Shown: positions 37,501 through 46,024, numbered from the stretch's first letter. The stretch: 64,000 nt of DNA from CAG-1782 sp964418255 (GCA_964418255.1 CAYQKV010000005.1:62001-126000); one strand, 5' to 3'. Notes: generated by a model not told the origin, from the sequence alone. A program made the numbers and translations.

Positions 37501-40500
37501 TTTATACAGTCCCGCAAAGGATTCCCTGCTGAAAACCGTGCTTCCGTATACGCCGGTGAACGGGTCCGCCATAAGAGCGTTTTCCCAATCGATGAAAGAA
37601 TATGTATTTACGGGAACGTACGCGCCTGTTTCTCTGTTCGAGTTAAACATTAATGTCGTTCCGTCGGTCGTATCCCAGGCGAAGTATTCCTTGATTTCAT
37701 CGGTATTCAAGAAGCCATAGTTCGCTCCCGTAGAATCGTCCGCTATTTCCAATAAAATATAGCACCTGTTCTCGAAAATTCCGGGAAGGTCCGCATAGAA
37801 TCTGTACTCTTCCGTATTGTTATCCTGATTATAGAAGAGATAATAGTCGGCGTAATATTCTTTCCCCGCGGTTATCTCTGTCAAAGAAGTATTCCCATAC
37901 AGACTTCTGAGCGTTACTCCCTCCGCATTTTTGTCGTAGTATCTCGCGACGCGAATTGCGACGTAAGTATCGCTGTTATAACTTCTGCTGTAATCCAATC
38001 TGCTGTAATTCGGGTCGGATTCGTCGGTTATTCTGTCGGGGTCTTTCAGAACGCGCAGTTCGAGGGTTCTTCTGTTTATATATCCGAGCAGAGTTTCTTC
38101 GAGGTCGTTTCTTCTCAACCCCTGCTCTATTTCGTAACTCGCGAGAATGCTGTTATATTCGTCCGTCGTCAGACCGCCCTTAGCCGCTATGCTGACTTCT
38201 CCGCCTATATCGAGTTGGTTCTCGTCGCTTGCCATCGCCGAGCTGTAAAAAATCGAATATATGTATCTGATATTTACCGCAAGGTCGTATTCGAGTACTG
38301 ATTTATATCCGAGCGCAATAAGCGTAGGAGAAACAGTCCCGCCAGTTACCTGTCTTAATTCCGCGGTAGCGGCGAGGTCAGAGCCTGCCGATTTTTTAAC
38401 TTCGTTCGTCCCGTCGTAATATTTGTTGGGAGTGTATTCGTCGAGATTAAGGTAAATTCTGACGCTTTCGATTCTGAAATCGGCGGGTTTATTCATCGAT
38501 AATGTAGCAACGCCGACGTCTCCTATTCTCACCGTGCTATTTCCCTTAACGCAAGTTCCCGCGTCTATAATCGCGGCGCTTCCCTGCTGCATATAAGAAA
38601 GCGAATAAGTGACGAAATAGTCTCCCGCGTAAAGCGTCTGCGAATACGGAGTATATACCACTCCGTCTTCATCTTCGTAGTCTTCCGCGGTTTTCCCCGT
38701 CGTCTGGCTTACCCTTGCCAGTCTCATCAATACGAATATGTAGTTATAATCTCCGACAAGCTGTCTTTCCGCCGCGCTTCCTATTATGCGGACTCTCCAT
38801 TTTTCGAGCGCCGTGCTTAAATCGTAAGTCGCGTCGTCCGCGTATCCGTTTCCGTCAAGGTCTGCGGGGGTAAGTCCGGGTCCGGTAAGTTTAACGGAAC
38901 TGAAATCTATTTCCGAGCTGTTCCACACTTCGCCGTACGCCGCGCCGGTAACCGTAGTTCTGAAATCGGAAATATCCACGGTCACCACGGGCGGAGTCAG
39001 AGAAAAAGAGTCGTAGTAATAATAACTCTTCATTGCGCTGTCGCCTGTTTTCGCCTTTCCTTCTTCTATCAATCCCGTTTTTCCCGTTTCTACGTCAACC
39101 GAATAGGATTTCCAGGTCCCGCCCGAATATTCACCGAAATCGAACGTGTAGTTCCTGGCTATTTCCCCTATGCCGATAGAAAGATAAACGACGGCGTAAT
39201 CGTAGTCGCATATGTCGCTACCCGGGAAATACGAGCCTTTGAACGAGAACAGAGGACTCGGACTTCCAATGACATAATTTTTGTCGTTATCGTATCCGCC
39301 TATGTCCGCCCACGCCGTTTCCGCCAAACTATACGACTCTGTCAAATTTGAGAAAACGCCGTCCGCCGAGGCTTTCTTTACATAATAATCTTTTGCCGAA
39401 TTAAATCTGGTGTCGACGGTATAAGTATATGAGTTTGTAGCCTGGTCATACTCGTAATACTCTCCGCCCGGAATGCTTTGGTTTATTTGCGAAGCAAACA
39501 ACGACGCCATAGTATACTGCGAACCGAACGGCAATGAAATTCTTCCGTCCTCTCCGCGCTCAGCGCTCAACCCGAGCTCGTCTTTAACGCTGATTTTGAG
39601 TTCGGAACGGTTTACCGTCAAAGACTGAACGTAGTCCGCTCCGCCGTAAAGGAAATTCAACGCATTTTCTTTTTTTCCGCTTGACGACTCGTATTCGTCG
39701 CAATAAAATCCATCGTCGGACTCGGAACCTTCTATGTGCATATAGTAAGTTCCCGCGCCGACGGTTTCCGACGCGTCGCACATCAAATCCATATTTGCGT
39801 CGAAATACCAGACTAATTTCAAATAATAAGCAATGGGGTCTCCGCCCGATTTCAGAGAAGTTTCCACGCCGAACGTCTTATTGTTGACGCCGGACGATAC
39901 TCCGTATTGCGCTATAAAAGGTTTTCTCGCTCCGTTTGCAAAAGAATAGTAAAAATAGTCGGGAAGGTTCAGATTAGCCGCCGAACCTTCCACGCTCGGG
40001 TCGAACAGCATTACTCTGTCAAACCACTGCGTAGTGCTGTCGTATACGGGCGTCATATTGAGATTTGTATCCGCTTGCGTAAGGTTTACGTTAATATCCG
40101 AGGTAAGAAAAAGTTTAATGTTAAGCTCGGAAACATCGCTTACTATATTCGATACAGTGTAAGTAGTCGTAGCGTAAGACCGAACTTCGGGCAACGCCGT
40201 ACCGGCACCCGAACCCGTAACGTTGATAACATCCGTCACTCCTTGCTTAATATACTCGTATTCAAACGTATAAGAAAGAGTAATGGAATTTACCGTATAT
40301 TTCCCCGCAACTACGTTTCGTCCGTTATTTTCGAGGATATTCAGATTAGAAACATTTTCTCCGTACCAGGTAGTTCCGCTCACGGTAATCGCGGAAACCG
40401 TGATTTCTCCATCCGCCATCATCGATGCGTAACGCGTGGTTCCCGGCACGGGTTCCGAACCATTTTGCGTATTTACACCTGTCGCAGGCGTTTTCCCGTC

Positions 40501-40863
40501 ATCCGACCAGAACCGCCTTATCGTACGATATTCGTAGTCGCTTATCGTATACAAGAGACCGAACTTTCCGAAGAAAGAATCGTTTATATCCGACGGCAAC
40601 GTGGAATGCCATTTACTTCCGTCGGTAAGATTCATCGTGATGCATCTACCGTTAAGGTCATAAACTTCGCCATTCTTGTACGGAACAACTTCCACTTTTG
40701 AAATCAACGGCGGGTCTCCCGCCGCGGCATAAGCCGTTTCGTGCGCTTCAGGGCTTTTGGGGCTCATTAACGCGAACGCAATCACCGCGAGCATAAAGAA
40801 ACTCACGCAAAGCGCAACGACCGCTGCCTTTCCGAAAATACTGTTTACGACGGACTTTCTCAT
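31588..40863 (-). CDS. Giant MBG/YDG-repeat surface protein with C-terminal membrane anchor (3091 aa)
   Basis: A 3091-residue protein begun at ATG 40863, with GGAGG six bases upstream; the frame continues 30 bases further but without support. A signal peptide covers residues 1 to about 47 (cleavage near AYAAAG). The body is a series of beta-rich repeats; YDG/MBG-type units are clearest at about 814 (YYDGTNEVKK) and 2434 (KEYDGTDAV) and later (YNGEPQPVILKVDG). There is no LPXTG; the end is a juxtamembrane domain (about 2935-3060), one helix (GIAIAVLVIAAAIIIVV) and the tail KKA. It is therefore anchored by its C-terminal helix. Many Tyr-Tyr and Asp/Glu/Asn residues. Likely an adhesin or structural surface fibre; ligand unknown. 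First gene of a two-gene operon. Confidence 0.87.
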   Translation of the reverse strand: MRKSVVNSIFGKAAVVALCVSFFMLAVIAFALMSPKSPEAHETAYAAAGDPPLISKVEVVPYKNGEVYDLNGRCITMNLTDGSKWHSTLPSDINDSFFGKFGLLYTISDYEYRTIRRFWSDDGKTPATGVNTQNGSEPVPGTTRYASMMADGEITVSAITVSGTTWYGENVSNLNILENNGRNVVAGKYTVNSITLSYTFEYEYIKQGVTDVINVTGSGAGTALPEVRSYATTTYTVSNIVSDVSELNIKLFLTSDINVNLTQADTNLNMTPVYDSTTQWFDRVMLFDPSVEGSAANLNLPDYFYYSFANGARKPFIAQYGVSSGVNNKTFGVETSLKSGGDPIAYYLKLVWYFDANMDLMCDASETVGAGTYYMHIEGSESDDGFYCDEYESSSGKKENALNFLYGGADYVQSLTVNRSELKISVKDELGLSAERGEDGRISLPFGSQYTMASLFASQINQSIPGGEYYEYDQATNSYTYTVDTRFNSAKDYYVKKASADGVFSNLTESYSLAETAWADIGGYDNDKNYVIGSPSPLFSFKGSYFPGSDICDYDYAVVYLSIGIGEIARNYTFDFGEYSGGTWKSYSVDVETGKTGLIEEGKAKTGDSAMKSYYYYDSFSLTPPVVTVDISDFRTTVTGAAYGEVWNSSEIDFSSVKLTGPGLTPADLDGNGYADDATYDLSTALEKWRVRIIGSAAERQLVGDYNYIFVLMRLARVSQTTGKTAEDYEDEDGVVYTPYSQTLYAGDYFVTYSLSYMQQGSAAIIDAGTCVKGNSTVRIGDVGVATLSMNKPADFRIESVRIYLNLDEYTPNKYYDGTNEVKKSAGSDLAATAELRQVTGGTVSPTLIALGYKSVLEYDLAVNIRYIYSIFYSSAMASDENQLDIGGEVSIAAKGGLTTDEYNSILASYEIEQGLRRNDLEETLLGYINRRTLELRVLKDPDRITDESDPNYSRLDYSRSYNSDTYVAIRVARYYDKNAEGVTLRSLYGNTSLTEITAGKEYYADYYLFYNQDNNTEEYRFYADLPGIFENRCYILLEIADDSTGANYGFLNTDEIKEYFAWDTTDGTTLMFNSNRETGAYVPVNTYSFIDWENALMADPFTGVYGSTVFSRESFAGLYKLAVTDGIVIMNYNLVLRKGVTNETVNGEEIGMEITKIVLQPEDVFDFQGEDADKGRVLVYDKTNKIGLVYYSDLDKSFVLIYRHDEYEKIRTDSAFLQADGSSNFMSLITVIGFSIGGETETTDDDRIYDVSEFTSDILNMRLAGDYILEVRTPETQNYKEVTAVTEIRIYCAQVTVYSTAAIRTYMAEYDSEKEVKGDVSDAGKKLLTATELEQYVAYMDVNTYELYATDEGNLTKTYIYYKNDDPSVKLYDTSLIRLYYVGFAAGDGFVRGVDREAVVTVDTSCFVVGGEYVDQAGRKIGAVQLGGAYKQNYSFNYVASDLFVKKQTLLLEMEGNQNTSYTGANLLPDCDVVTEDGSDAPAELTQFIAAYFALGTDGKYRIYVRDYSASGVEIEEAKISTGPADINDYYYYFVEYFDESGAPATVKEDRGNLYAIIGGISYKLYANGMAAYYYYTDNDREKAKNVITSTETIIYYDEINSNFYYYVDNDENSTKVVLTENIEPNFENTDGDAKVSYVDTVDGKNIYIAINEHDDASTLNRNVKNVFYDNDGNKGGYLLKVYASPSEAAGGSSTNYARTKTQVVIFTVEVLEIDLAEHESGEFDGTLINPVWDGEFTDSEYILREFNEYYEGTTLKNETVNLGGAWANVEVEYNSNGLPMWAYMYSTEEDFTTNKIQSFAEYEKGDRNDFINAETSEDIIKDAGLYVVLIKVTLRNSVAAAGEEPVNMRNNLRFANRTSQAKFDGTTHTPTEEYEAYFVLYLAIDRSDDIILSVNASDNVRATGETGAGYEGAFAKTYDAEALSFGENLQVLSKDSSNGEILNVRAYMSVTADYLGDSSFAYFRSEDGAIVYKWNENKFISLTHVNEFYITFIVNYNDAIEAAMEGRTATYDNNFITYTSVYKVRIEARQLSVFIKTKNPETGEIPTDPKELSYKNYGTTNESVENKFFFTFGNWAGDDENNLLNAITSMPGIDWVSGGLSTDGDVQGTRMSAGTDYYVKAMGGNEPATVITIGSDRVTYYDYAFDYSDSLKFEIKRLQLTIGGDYPCVEIDKSKPYAGVALVPDIRRYGWDGENLDNGEDAAFAKEVAYIGYIPNYDPERDDYTDADVIGTIRSAVNVGYYLFRISIGSSRNYIGIEEPFYWVFEVEKTELILEFVGENGNADRGYASMTYIGTGGAYPVFNVKYSGFMGYDDSTSNRSVQEIKFRPATIPNDGYYNGIAMLNLVNPLYVFIDAETGEELINEDGTPYLPVNAGEYYIKIVISEGEYGYADNYKIVVKYLENDGEILYPVMSINKRRVGVSFDADSNRRISKEYDGTDAVIENSVSPKTAEYAGNYSFTPQSGDIGLVSGDYISLKINYSSSRYARKNVYDEFDVMSDIDVYLLVDAALMGDDAENYEFSMAMSDTYVDGEITYVRLNGTITPARANVKFLDKDGQNVNVLRVVYNGEPQPVILKVDGVNGEVLTEENGDYTVLYYSEKTNYNSEIAPTNCDYYEVTVTIRNKNYSESPQTGYLEIMRAQVNIDFGGEGVQTYGNVTEGLTAVANGVHGYSAQLAVNYYYITEDGLRGDLVPDISVAPAGTYIAEAIHVATDNFADKSAEEIFTIARRNTAINYDVAPKYKYNGGAVSIKMYFMDNGETFYPLLIFDKSVNGEWVPYNYTVSENGVIGDIGDNPSDVGVYRVKAYEYLENYFVTTPVWCVFSIEKAELTVQINDLTVNEKTDYTPSATMQGCLTSGASFSSVVQGLQFAYYAMNGTELTEKPTASGTYRVVGYGATSQNYNITYKFGILTINKAEVKAEDNALSDGVSAIFEGSFSSDTTITITKKQNTEYADMTEAFESLKKLGEDYEGKTLSEIFVFTYENYVSTQSGGGATVRLYVPKLFAGANETEALSYSVAVLASDGSVSVVNGTKDGDYLVIRTEEQVIKAVSVITEESEKENNYDWLLYVGIAIAVLVIAAAIIIVVKKA

Positions 40864-40897
40864 CGGATGCCTCCAACTAATGGAATTTTGCATTATT

Positions 40898-40927
40898 ATT
40901 ATATAATAATATAATAAATTTTGTCAA
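40898..40927 (-). promoter_or_regulatory. Promoter of the TM-anchored surface pair
   Basis: Minus-strand perfect TTGACA (40922-40927), 18-base spacer, perfect TATAAT (40898-40903), 35 bases before the ATG. Confidence 0.7.
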
Positions 40928-40974
40928 TAGCGAAAACGCGCGAATAAGGGTTTGCTACGTTCGTAAATGCCACA

Positions 40975-41037
40975 TAAGAAAAAAGCTCTTCGTCCTTGAC
41001 CGAAAAATTGATTTATTCACAGAACAAAAGAGCTTTA
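40975..41037 (-). terminator. Terminator after the multi-pass membrane protein
   Basis: AAAGCTCTT (41028-41036) pairs with AAGAGCTTT (40982-40990) across a loop of about 37 bases, followed by a run of six T on the minus strand. The large loop lowers confidence. Confidence 0.55.
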
Positions 41038-41060
41038 TTTTTAATAAAAACGGATAAATT

Positions 41061-42083
41061 TTATTTTTTCTTTTTGTTGATTTTTTTCGCATTACCCGTG
41101 CGTTTTCCATATCTCGAATTATACACGGGAGTAATAATTTTTTCCGAAAGATATTGCTCGAAATTACATAAAGTAAGGCTGTACCATTTGCTTCCGTAGC
41201 ACAACATTACCGCTATTATTATTACCGCGATAAACATATCGAGAGTCGCTATAAGTACGAAAGGTAGGCATAAAACCGCGACAAGCGCGAGATTTTGCGG
41301 AAACATTTGCAACGCGAATATCGCGGAGTTTTTCATTTTGCTTTTCAGCGGCATATCGTAAAGCGCGATTGTCGGAATGAGATGCACGACAAACATAAGC
41401 GCGAAAATTACGCATAGCGACGCTAAAATTATCATTATCCAGTACCCTGCGTTTGCCTGATTTTGCCAGAATTTTCCGATAAATAAAACAAACAGATTTG
41501 CGATGCCTGCGAACAAAACGAGGAATATCGCGCCGACGATAGTCATCTCTTTTCCCGTTCTTTTTATTCCCTTAAAATATTCTTTAACTCCTCTCGGAAC
41601 GTCGTTTCCGTAGTTGTCTTTTTTGGATATGAACGTATCACCTATTATAAACTTCATCGACAGGTGCGTCATTCCTCCGAAACCTATGCTGACTACAAAC
41701 GCCGCTACGCCGACAATCGCAAAGATTATATAATACACGTCGAGGATTTTCATCTGAACGTCGAGCGCGGTCATTGTTACGGACGCCGCGCCGAAACCGA
41801 CTCCGCCCAAAAGGTACGGCGATTCCTCTACCCCCGCAAGTTTATACGCGATAGCTTCCGTTCCTCCGAAAACTTCGAGCAATATAAACAGCGCAAGAAG
41901 GGGTATCAACGTAATGAGAAACATAAGATTTGCCGTAAGCAAAGGCGCGTTTCTCCGCTTTGCCACTTCGCGGAAATATTTGAACCTTCCTGTTTCGACC
42001 TCGGGCGTTTTGCCGCAGTCTTCTCTGTACTCGGGATAAAAATCCAGTTTAGAGAGCAGTTTCAAGCCTTTTTCGTTCGCCAT
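41061..42083 (-). CDS. Multi-pass membrane protein of unknown function (YesL/DUF624-like layout)
   Basis: A 340-residue protein with about six hydrophobic segments and a basic end (KRTGNAKKINKKKK). A longer frame begins at GTG 42125, but AAGGAG seven bases before ATG 42083 supports the start MANEKGLKLL. A soluble N-terminal stretch of about 50 residues comes first, then the block RNAPLLTANLMFLITLIPLLALF, a layout that recalls YesL/DUF624 proteins; I do not recognise the family with certainty. The first 35 bases overlap the end of typA in another frame. No catalytic motif seen. Confidence 0.7.
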   Translation of the reverse strand: MANEKGLKLLSKLDFYPEYREDCGKTPEVETGRFKYFREVAKRRNAPLLTANLMFLITLIPLLALFILLEVFGGTEAIAYKLAGVEESPYLLGGVGFGAASVTMTALDVQMKILDVYYIIFAIVGVAAFVVSIGFGGMTHLSMKFIIGDTFISKKDNYGNDVPRGVKEYFKGIKRTGKEMTIVGAIFLVLFAGIANLFVLFIGKFWQNQANAGYWIMIILASLCVIFALMFVVHLIPTIALYDMPLKSKMKNSAIFALQMFPQNLALVAVLCLPFVLIATLDMFIAVIIIAVMLCYGSKWYSLTLCNFEQYLSEKIITPVYNSRYGKRTGNAKKINKKKK

Positions 42084-43929
42084 TTTGTTCTCCTTGTTGT
42101 CTATATTGATTTGCGTTCTTTTCACGCGATAATTTTCTCATACGCTCCGAGTGGTCGAGAATGGTTTTCCTTATTCTCAGACTCTTCGGGGTGACCTCCA
42201 GCATTTCGTCGGTGGAAAGGAACTCTATACATTCTTCCAGACTGAACCTTCTCGGCGTTTCGAGAGTCAACGCTTCGTCGCTTCCCGCCGCGCGCATATT
42301 CGTCACGTGTTTTTTCTTACATACGTTTACCGGTATGTCGTCTTGTTTCGGAGAATATCCGACCACCATCCCGGCGTACACGGGTGTTCCCGGTCCGATA
42401 AACAGTTGTCCTCTTCCCTGCGCGTTGAACAGTCCGTAAGTAACTGCTTCGCCAGTTTCCCACGCGACGAGCGCGCCGTACGGGCGTTTGGGGACGCTTC
42501 CTTTAAGCGGCTCGTACCCGATGAAAATATTATTCATTATTCCTTCGCCTCTTGTTTCCGTCATAAAATCATTTCGGTATCCCAAAAGTCCTCTTGCGGG
42601 TATTCTGAATTCGAGTTTAGTCCTCGTTCCCATAGGGTTCATCGTTATGAGTTCGCCTTGCCGTCTGCCCATATCTTCCATCACGGGACCTATACAGGTA
42701 TCGGGCACGTCAATGACGAGTTTTTCCATAGGTTCACACAGAACGCCGTCCACAACCTTATTTATCACCTGAGGCGTGCTCACCTGGAATTCGTATCCTT
42801 CGCGCCTCATATTTTCCATAAGAATGGAAAGGTGAATTTCTCCTCTGCCGCTGACTATAAATTCGTCGCTGGACTTTTCAGTTACTTTCAACGAGACGTC
42901 TTTAAGCAGTTCTTTCATAAGCCTTGCTCTGAGATGTCTGGAAGTAACGAACTTGCCCTCTTTTCCCGCGAACGGACTGTCGTTTACCGAAAACGACATC
43001 TGAAGCGTCGGTTCGCTGATTTTCACAAACGGCAACGGTTCCACGCAAGTCGGAGCGCATACGGTTTCACCTATCGTAATGTTTTCCATTCCGCTGAAAC
43101 TTACTATGTCCCCTACTTTTGCGCTTTCCACGGTATTTTTATTAAGTCCCGCAAACTGATAAATATTCGTCACTTTACCGCGGTATTTCTCGTCGGTATG
43201 ATAATTGCACACGACGACTTCCTGATTTTGTTTCATAACGCCGCGTTCTATTCTTCCGATTGCTATTCTCCCGACGTAGTCGTTGTAATCGATTGCCGAC
43301 ACGAGCACCTGCAAGGGTCCGTTTTCGTCGCCCTCGGGCGGGTCGATATGAGAAATTATCGTTTCAAAAAGCGGTTTGAGGTCCACCCCTTCTTCGTCGA
43401 GAGAAAGCGTAGCCGTTCCCGCCCTTCCGCTGCAATAAACAACGGGGCTGTAAATCTGTTCTTCCGTGGCGTTAAGTTCGAACAAGAGGTCGTAAACTTC
43501 GTTAAGAACCTCTTCGCATCTTGCGCCGGGTTTGTCTATCTTATTTATACAAATAATGATTTTATGGTTCATTTCCAACGCTTTCTGCAAAACGAACCTT
43601 GTCTGCGGCATCGGACCTTCGTAGGCGTCCACAAGCAAAACTACGCCGTTTATCATTTTAAGTACGCGTTCTACTTCTCCGCCGAAATCCGCGTGTCCCG
43701 GGGTATCAACTATATTTATTTTTATGTCTTTATAATACGCCGAAGTGTTTTTTGCGAGAATGGTTATTCCCCTTTCTCTTTCCAGCGCGTTACTGTCCAT
43801 TACGCAAGTGGGCACGGACTGGTTGTCGCGGAAAATTCCGCCTTGTTTAAGCATCGCGTCCACGAGCGTGGTTTTACCGTGGTCTACGTGCGCTATTATC
43901 GCTATATTACGCAAATCGTTTCTTTTCAT
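42049..43929 (-). CDS. typA: Ribosome-associated GTPase TypA/BipA
   Basis: A translational GTPase of 626 residues, the full family length. G1 is AHVDHGKTTL (residues 14-23), the switch region has RGITILAKNTS, G3 is DTPGHADFGGEVERVL and G4 NKIDKPGA. Domain II and the EF-G-like domains follow, with GRGEIHLSILMENMRREGYE and the BipA-specific C-terminal part (RGLLGYRNDFMTETRGEG). BipA binds the 70S ribosome and helps 50S assembly and stress growth. Its end overlaps the next gene by 35 bases. The reverse strand across the gene is also open for about 600 codons, a composition effect. Confidence 0.97.
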   Translation of the reverse strand: MKRNDLRNIAIIAHVDHGKTTLVDAMLKQGGIFRDNQSVPTCVMDSNALERERGITILAKNTSAYYKDIKINIVDTPGHADFGGEVERVLKMINGVVLLVDAYEGPMPQTRFVLQKALEMNHKIIICINKIDKPGARCEEVLNEVYDLLFELNATEEQIYSPVVYCSGRAGTATLSLDEEGVDLKPLFETIISHIDPPEGDENGPLQVLVSAIDYNDYVGRIAIGRIERGVMKQNQEVVVCNYHTDEKYRGKVTNIYQFAGLNKNTVESAKVGDIVSFSGMENITIGETVCAPTCVEPLPFVKISEPTLQMSFSVNDSPFAGKEGKFVTSRHLRARLMKELLKDVSLKVTEKSSDEFIVSGRGEIHLSILMENMRREGYEFQVSTPQVINKVVDGVLCEPMEKLVIDVPDTCIGPVMEDMGRRQGELITMNPMGTRTKLEFRIPARGLLGYRNDFMTETRGEGIMNNIFIGYEPLKGSVPKRPYGALVAWETGEAVTYGLFNAQGRGQLFIGPGTPVYAGMVVGYSPKQDDIPVNVCKKKHVTNMRAAGSDEALTLETPRRFSLEECIEFLSTDEMLEVTPKSLRIRKTILDHSERMRKLSREKNANQYRQQGEQNGERKRLETAL

Positions 43930-43948
43930 TTGCCGTATTTACTCCATT

Positions 43949-44779
43949 TTATAATCTGTTAAATAACTCTTCGGTTACCGTTATCGACGCGGTAGCGTAG
44001 TCGCTGTCCTCATAAACGTCCATCAGAACGTCGTAAGGCGCGGACGGTTCGGTCAGTATCACGCCGCCGAATTTCTCGTAAGCGACAGCTTTTACTTTTA
44101 CTTCCACCGTTATATCCTGCCATTCCTCCCCCAAGTGATAACCGCTCACTTTATCCGTTGCTTTAAGCCATTCGACGACAAAGTTTTTTACGTCCGCCGA
44201 AGTTGCCGTCACAAAAATGTTTTCCGAAATACATTCTTCACCGTCGATTATCAGGTTATATTCGTAACCTCTGACGTTATATGTTTTATCGTCGGCTTTG
44301 AAAGTGGAAGAAACCCACGAAATCTGAAAATCCTCGTCCATAGTGACTATGGGATTTTGCAATTTCCAAGCGGAAATATCGAGGTAAATCCAATCGGAAT
44401 ACTGCGTTTTTTCTCCGACTATATCTGCTTTTACCTTGAAAGCGACCTTTCCTTTATGTCTCGGGAATGAAGTCACCGTATTCTGCGTTTTACAAACCGT
44501 AAATTTACTTTCGTCGACTTCGGTCGGGTCTCCGTACCAATAAACGTAGCTATACCCGTCCGCTTTTCGGATTTTATCCCATTTTACTCTGACGTAATAA
44601 TCGTTTTCGTCGTCAAAATCGGAAAAAACGGGCGTGGGAACAACCGCTCCGTTCCCGAAAACAAGCACGAGGCTGACGACGACCGTCGCCACTACGAGAA
44701 CGGCGCAAACGCCTGCGATAATCGCAAGCGTCTTTTTCTTATTTATTACACGTTCGTTTTTTTCCTTTTTTTCTTTCAC
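43949..44779 (-). CDS. Membrane-anchored protein with fibronectin III-like extracellular part
   Basis: A 276-residue protein, GTG start placed directly after the TAA of the PPi-phosphofructokinase gene. A short basic cytoplasmic start (KEKKEKNERVINKKK) leads into one membrane helix (about residues 18-41), giving N-in topology with about 230 residues outside. That part is beta-rich and has two segments of fibronectin III character (VRVKWDKIRKADGYSYVYWYG, then YSDWIYLDI; PIVTMDEDFQISWVSS). No enzyme motif. The family is not recognised and the operon position between pfk and typA gives no clear hint. Confidence 0.72.
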   Translation of the reverse strand: MKEKKEKNERVINKKKTLAIIAGVCAVLVVATVVVSLVLVFGNGAVVPTPVFSDFDDENDYYVRVKWDKIRKADGYSYVYWYGDPTEVDESKFTVCKTQNTVTSFPRHKGKVAFKVKADIVGEKTQYSDWIYLDISAWKLQNPIVTMDEDFQISWVSSTFKADDKTYNVRGYEYNLIIDGEECISENIFVTATSADVKNFVVEWLKATDKVSGYHLGEEWQDITVEVKVKAVAYEKFGGVILTEPSAPYDVLMDVYEDSDYATASITVTEELFNRL

Positions 44780-46024
44780 TTACGCATTCACCTTTTTAAG
44801 TTTTGCGAATCTCGGAAGTCCGTCTTCGAGAGGCGCTTTGCTGTCGCCCTGAATAAGGGGCAACGCGTACTCGATGAACTCTTTACTCATTCCTTTATTG
44901 TCGGGCAGTATCCAGCTGTCGGGAATTTTCTTTTCCGTGTTCGCCGCAAGCTCGATATTCATAAGTTTGTATTCGATTTTATACTCGTTTCCTTCCTGTC
45001 TTTCGAACACCACCATTTTATCGGTATTTCCTTCGCACGCGCTTCTTACCGCGACTCTTCCCGCTTCGAACGCTTCTTCAACGTCCACTTTGCTCGCGAG
45101 GTGCGCTCCGCATCTCTGCATAAGGCTGAACTCAATCGCTCTTACTTTGCCGCCGATTTTCTCTTTTACGAGGTTGGCGAGAGTTGCTGCGACTCCGCCG
45201 AGCTGCGTATGTCCGAAACTGTCTTTTGCCGCCGAAGCCGCCGCTATCGCTTCCACGACGTACCGACCGTCGGCTGTCTTTATTCCTTCGCTGAGCGCGA
45301 CTATGCACTTCCCGTGATTTTTATCCGCCACTTCTTTCACTTGCACGAGGAATTTATCCACGTCAAAGGGCTGTTCGGGCAGATAAATGAGGTCGGGTCC
45401 CAGACCTTTATACGAAGCGAGCGCGCTCGCCGCAGTGAGCCATCCCGCGTTTCTTCCCATTATTTCCACTATGGTAATCTGTCCTTTATCGTAAACGGTT
45501 GCGTCGAGGAAGAGTTCCATCATCGTGGTTGCGACGTATTTTGCCGCGCTGCCGTATCCCGGACAATGGTCGGTACCGTAAAGGTCGTTGTCGATTGTCT
45601 TCGGCACGCCGATTATGTTACATTCGTAACCGCTTTTAAGCAGATATTTGCTTATTTTGTTACAAGTGTCCATACTGTCGTTACCGCCGTTATAGAAGAA
45701 GTATCTGACGTTATATTTTTTGAAAACTTCGAGTATTCTCTTATAATCGGTATCGTCGACTTCCGCGCTTTTGAGTTTATATCTTACCGAACCGAGAGCG
45801 GACGAGGGAGTGTTTTTCAAGAGGTACAACTCTTTTTCGTCCTCTTTCCCTATATCGTAAAAATTCTCCGTTAAAATACCCTGAATGCCGTTTGCCGCGC
45901 CGTAAACTTTGGTTATGTTTTTCTGCGCGAGAGCTTCGATGAATACGCCTGCCGCGCTCGAATTGATTACCGAGGTCGGTCCGCCCGACTGTCCGAACAT
46001 ACACGCGCCTACCAAATTTTTCAT
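44780..46024 (-). CDS. pfp: PPi-dependent phosphofructokinase
   Basis: A 414-residue phosphofructokinase of the PPi type. The N-terminal FGQSGGPTSVINSS binds the phosphoryl donor. GGNDSMDT occupies the site where ATP enzymes have GGDGS, and the block PKTIDNDL carries Lys where ATP enzymes have Gly; this Lys is the main mark of pyrophosphate use. Further blocks are GYGSAAKYVATTMMEL and VEIMGRNAGWLTAASAL, with LGGVAATLANLV. The enzyme converts fructose 6-phosphate to the 1,6-bisphosphate reversibly with PPi. It directly follows pfkA with a 15-base gap, so the cell has both donors available in one operon. PPi use is inferred from residues. Confidence 0.88.
   Translation of the reverse strand: MKNLVGACMFGQSGGPTSVINSSAAGVFIEALAQKNITKVYGAANGIQGILTENFYDIGKEDEKELYLLKNTPSSALGSVRYKLKSAEVDDTDYKRILEVFKKYNVRYFFYNGGNDSMDTCNKISKYLLKSGYECNIIGVPKTIDNDLYGTDHCPGYGSAAKYVATTMMELFLDATVYDKGQITIVEIMGRNAGWLTAASALASYKGLGPDLIYLPEQPFDVDKFLVQVKEVADKNHGKCIVALSEGIKTADGRYVVEAIAAASAAKDSFGHTQLGGVAATLANLVKEKIGGKVRAIEFSLMQRCGAHLASKVDVEEAFEAGRVAVRSACEGNTDKMVVFERQEGNEYKIEYKLMNIELAANTEKKIPDSWILPDNKGMSKEFIEYALPLIQGDSKAPLEDGLPRFAKLKKVNA

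Noticed and set aside
31588..40863. Sortase signal or type I secretion signal in the large surface proteins
   Set aside because: No LPXTG-like motif precedes the C-terminal helix and no Gly/Asp calcium repeats or secretion ATPase genes are present.
16790..40863. Prophage or transposon origin of the giant-gene region
   Set aside because: No integrase, transposase, flanking direct repeats or tRNA-end duplication were found; codon and base use resemble the neighbours.
42151..43962. A 603-codon open frame on the plus strand opposite typA
   Set aside because: It mirrors the typA frame and results from rare use of TTA, CTA and TCA codons in the true gene; it has no ribosome binding site and its product is rich in F, R, H and Y without family motifs.
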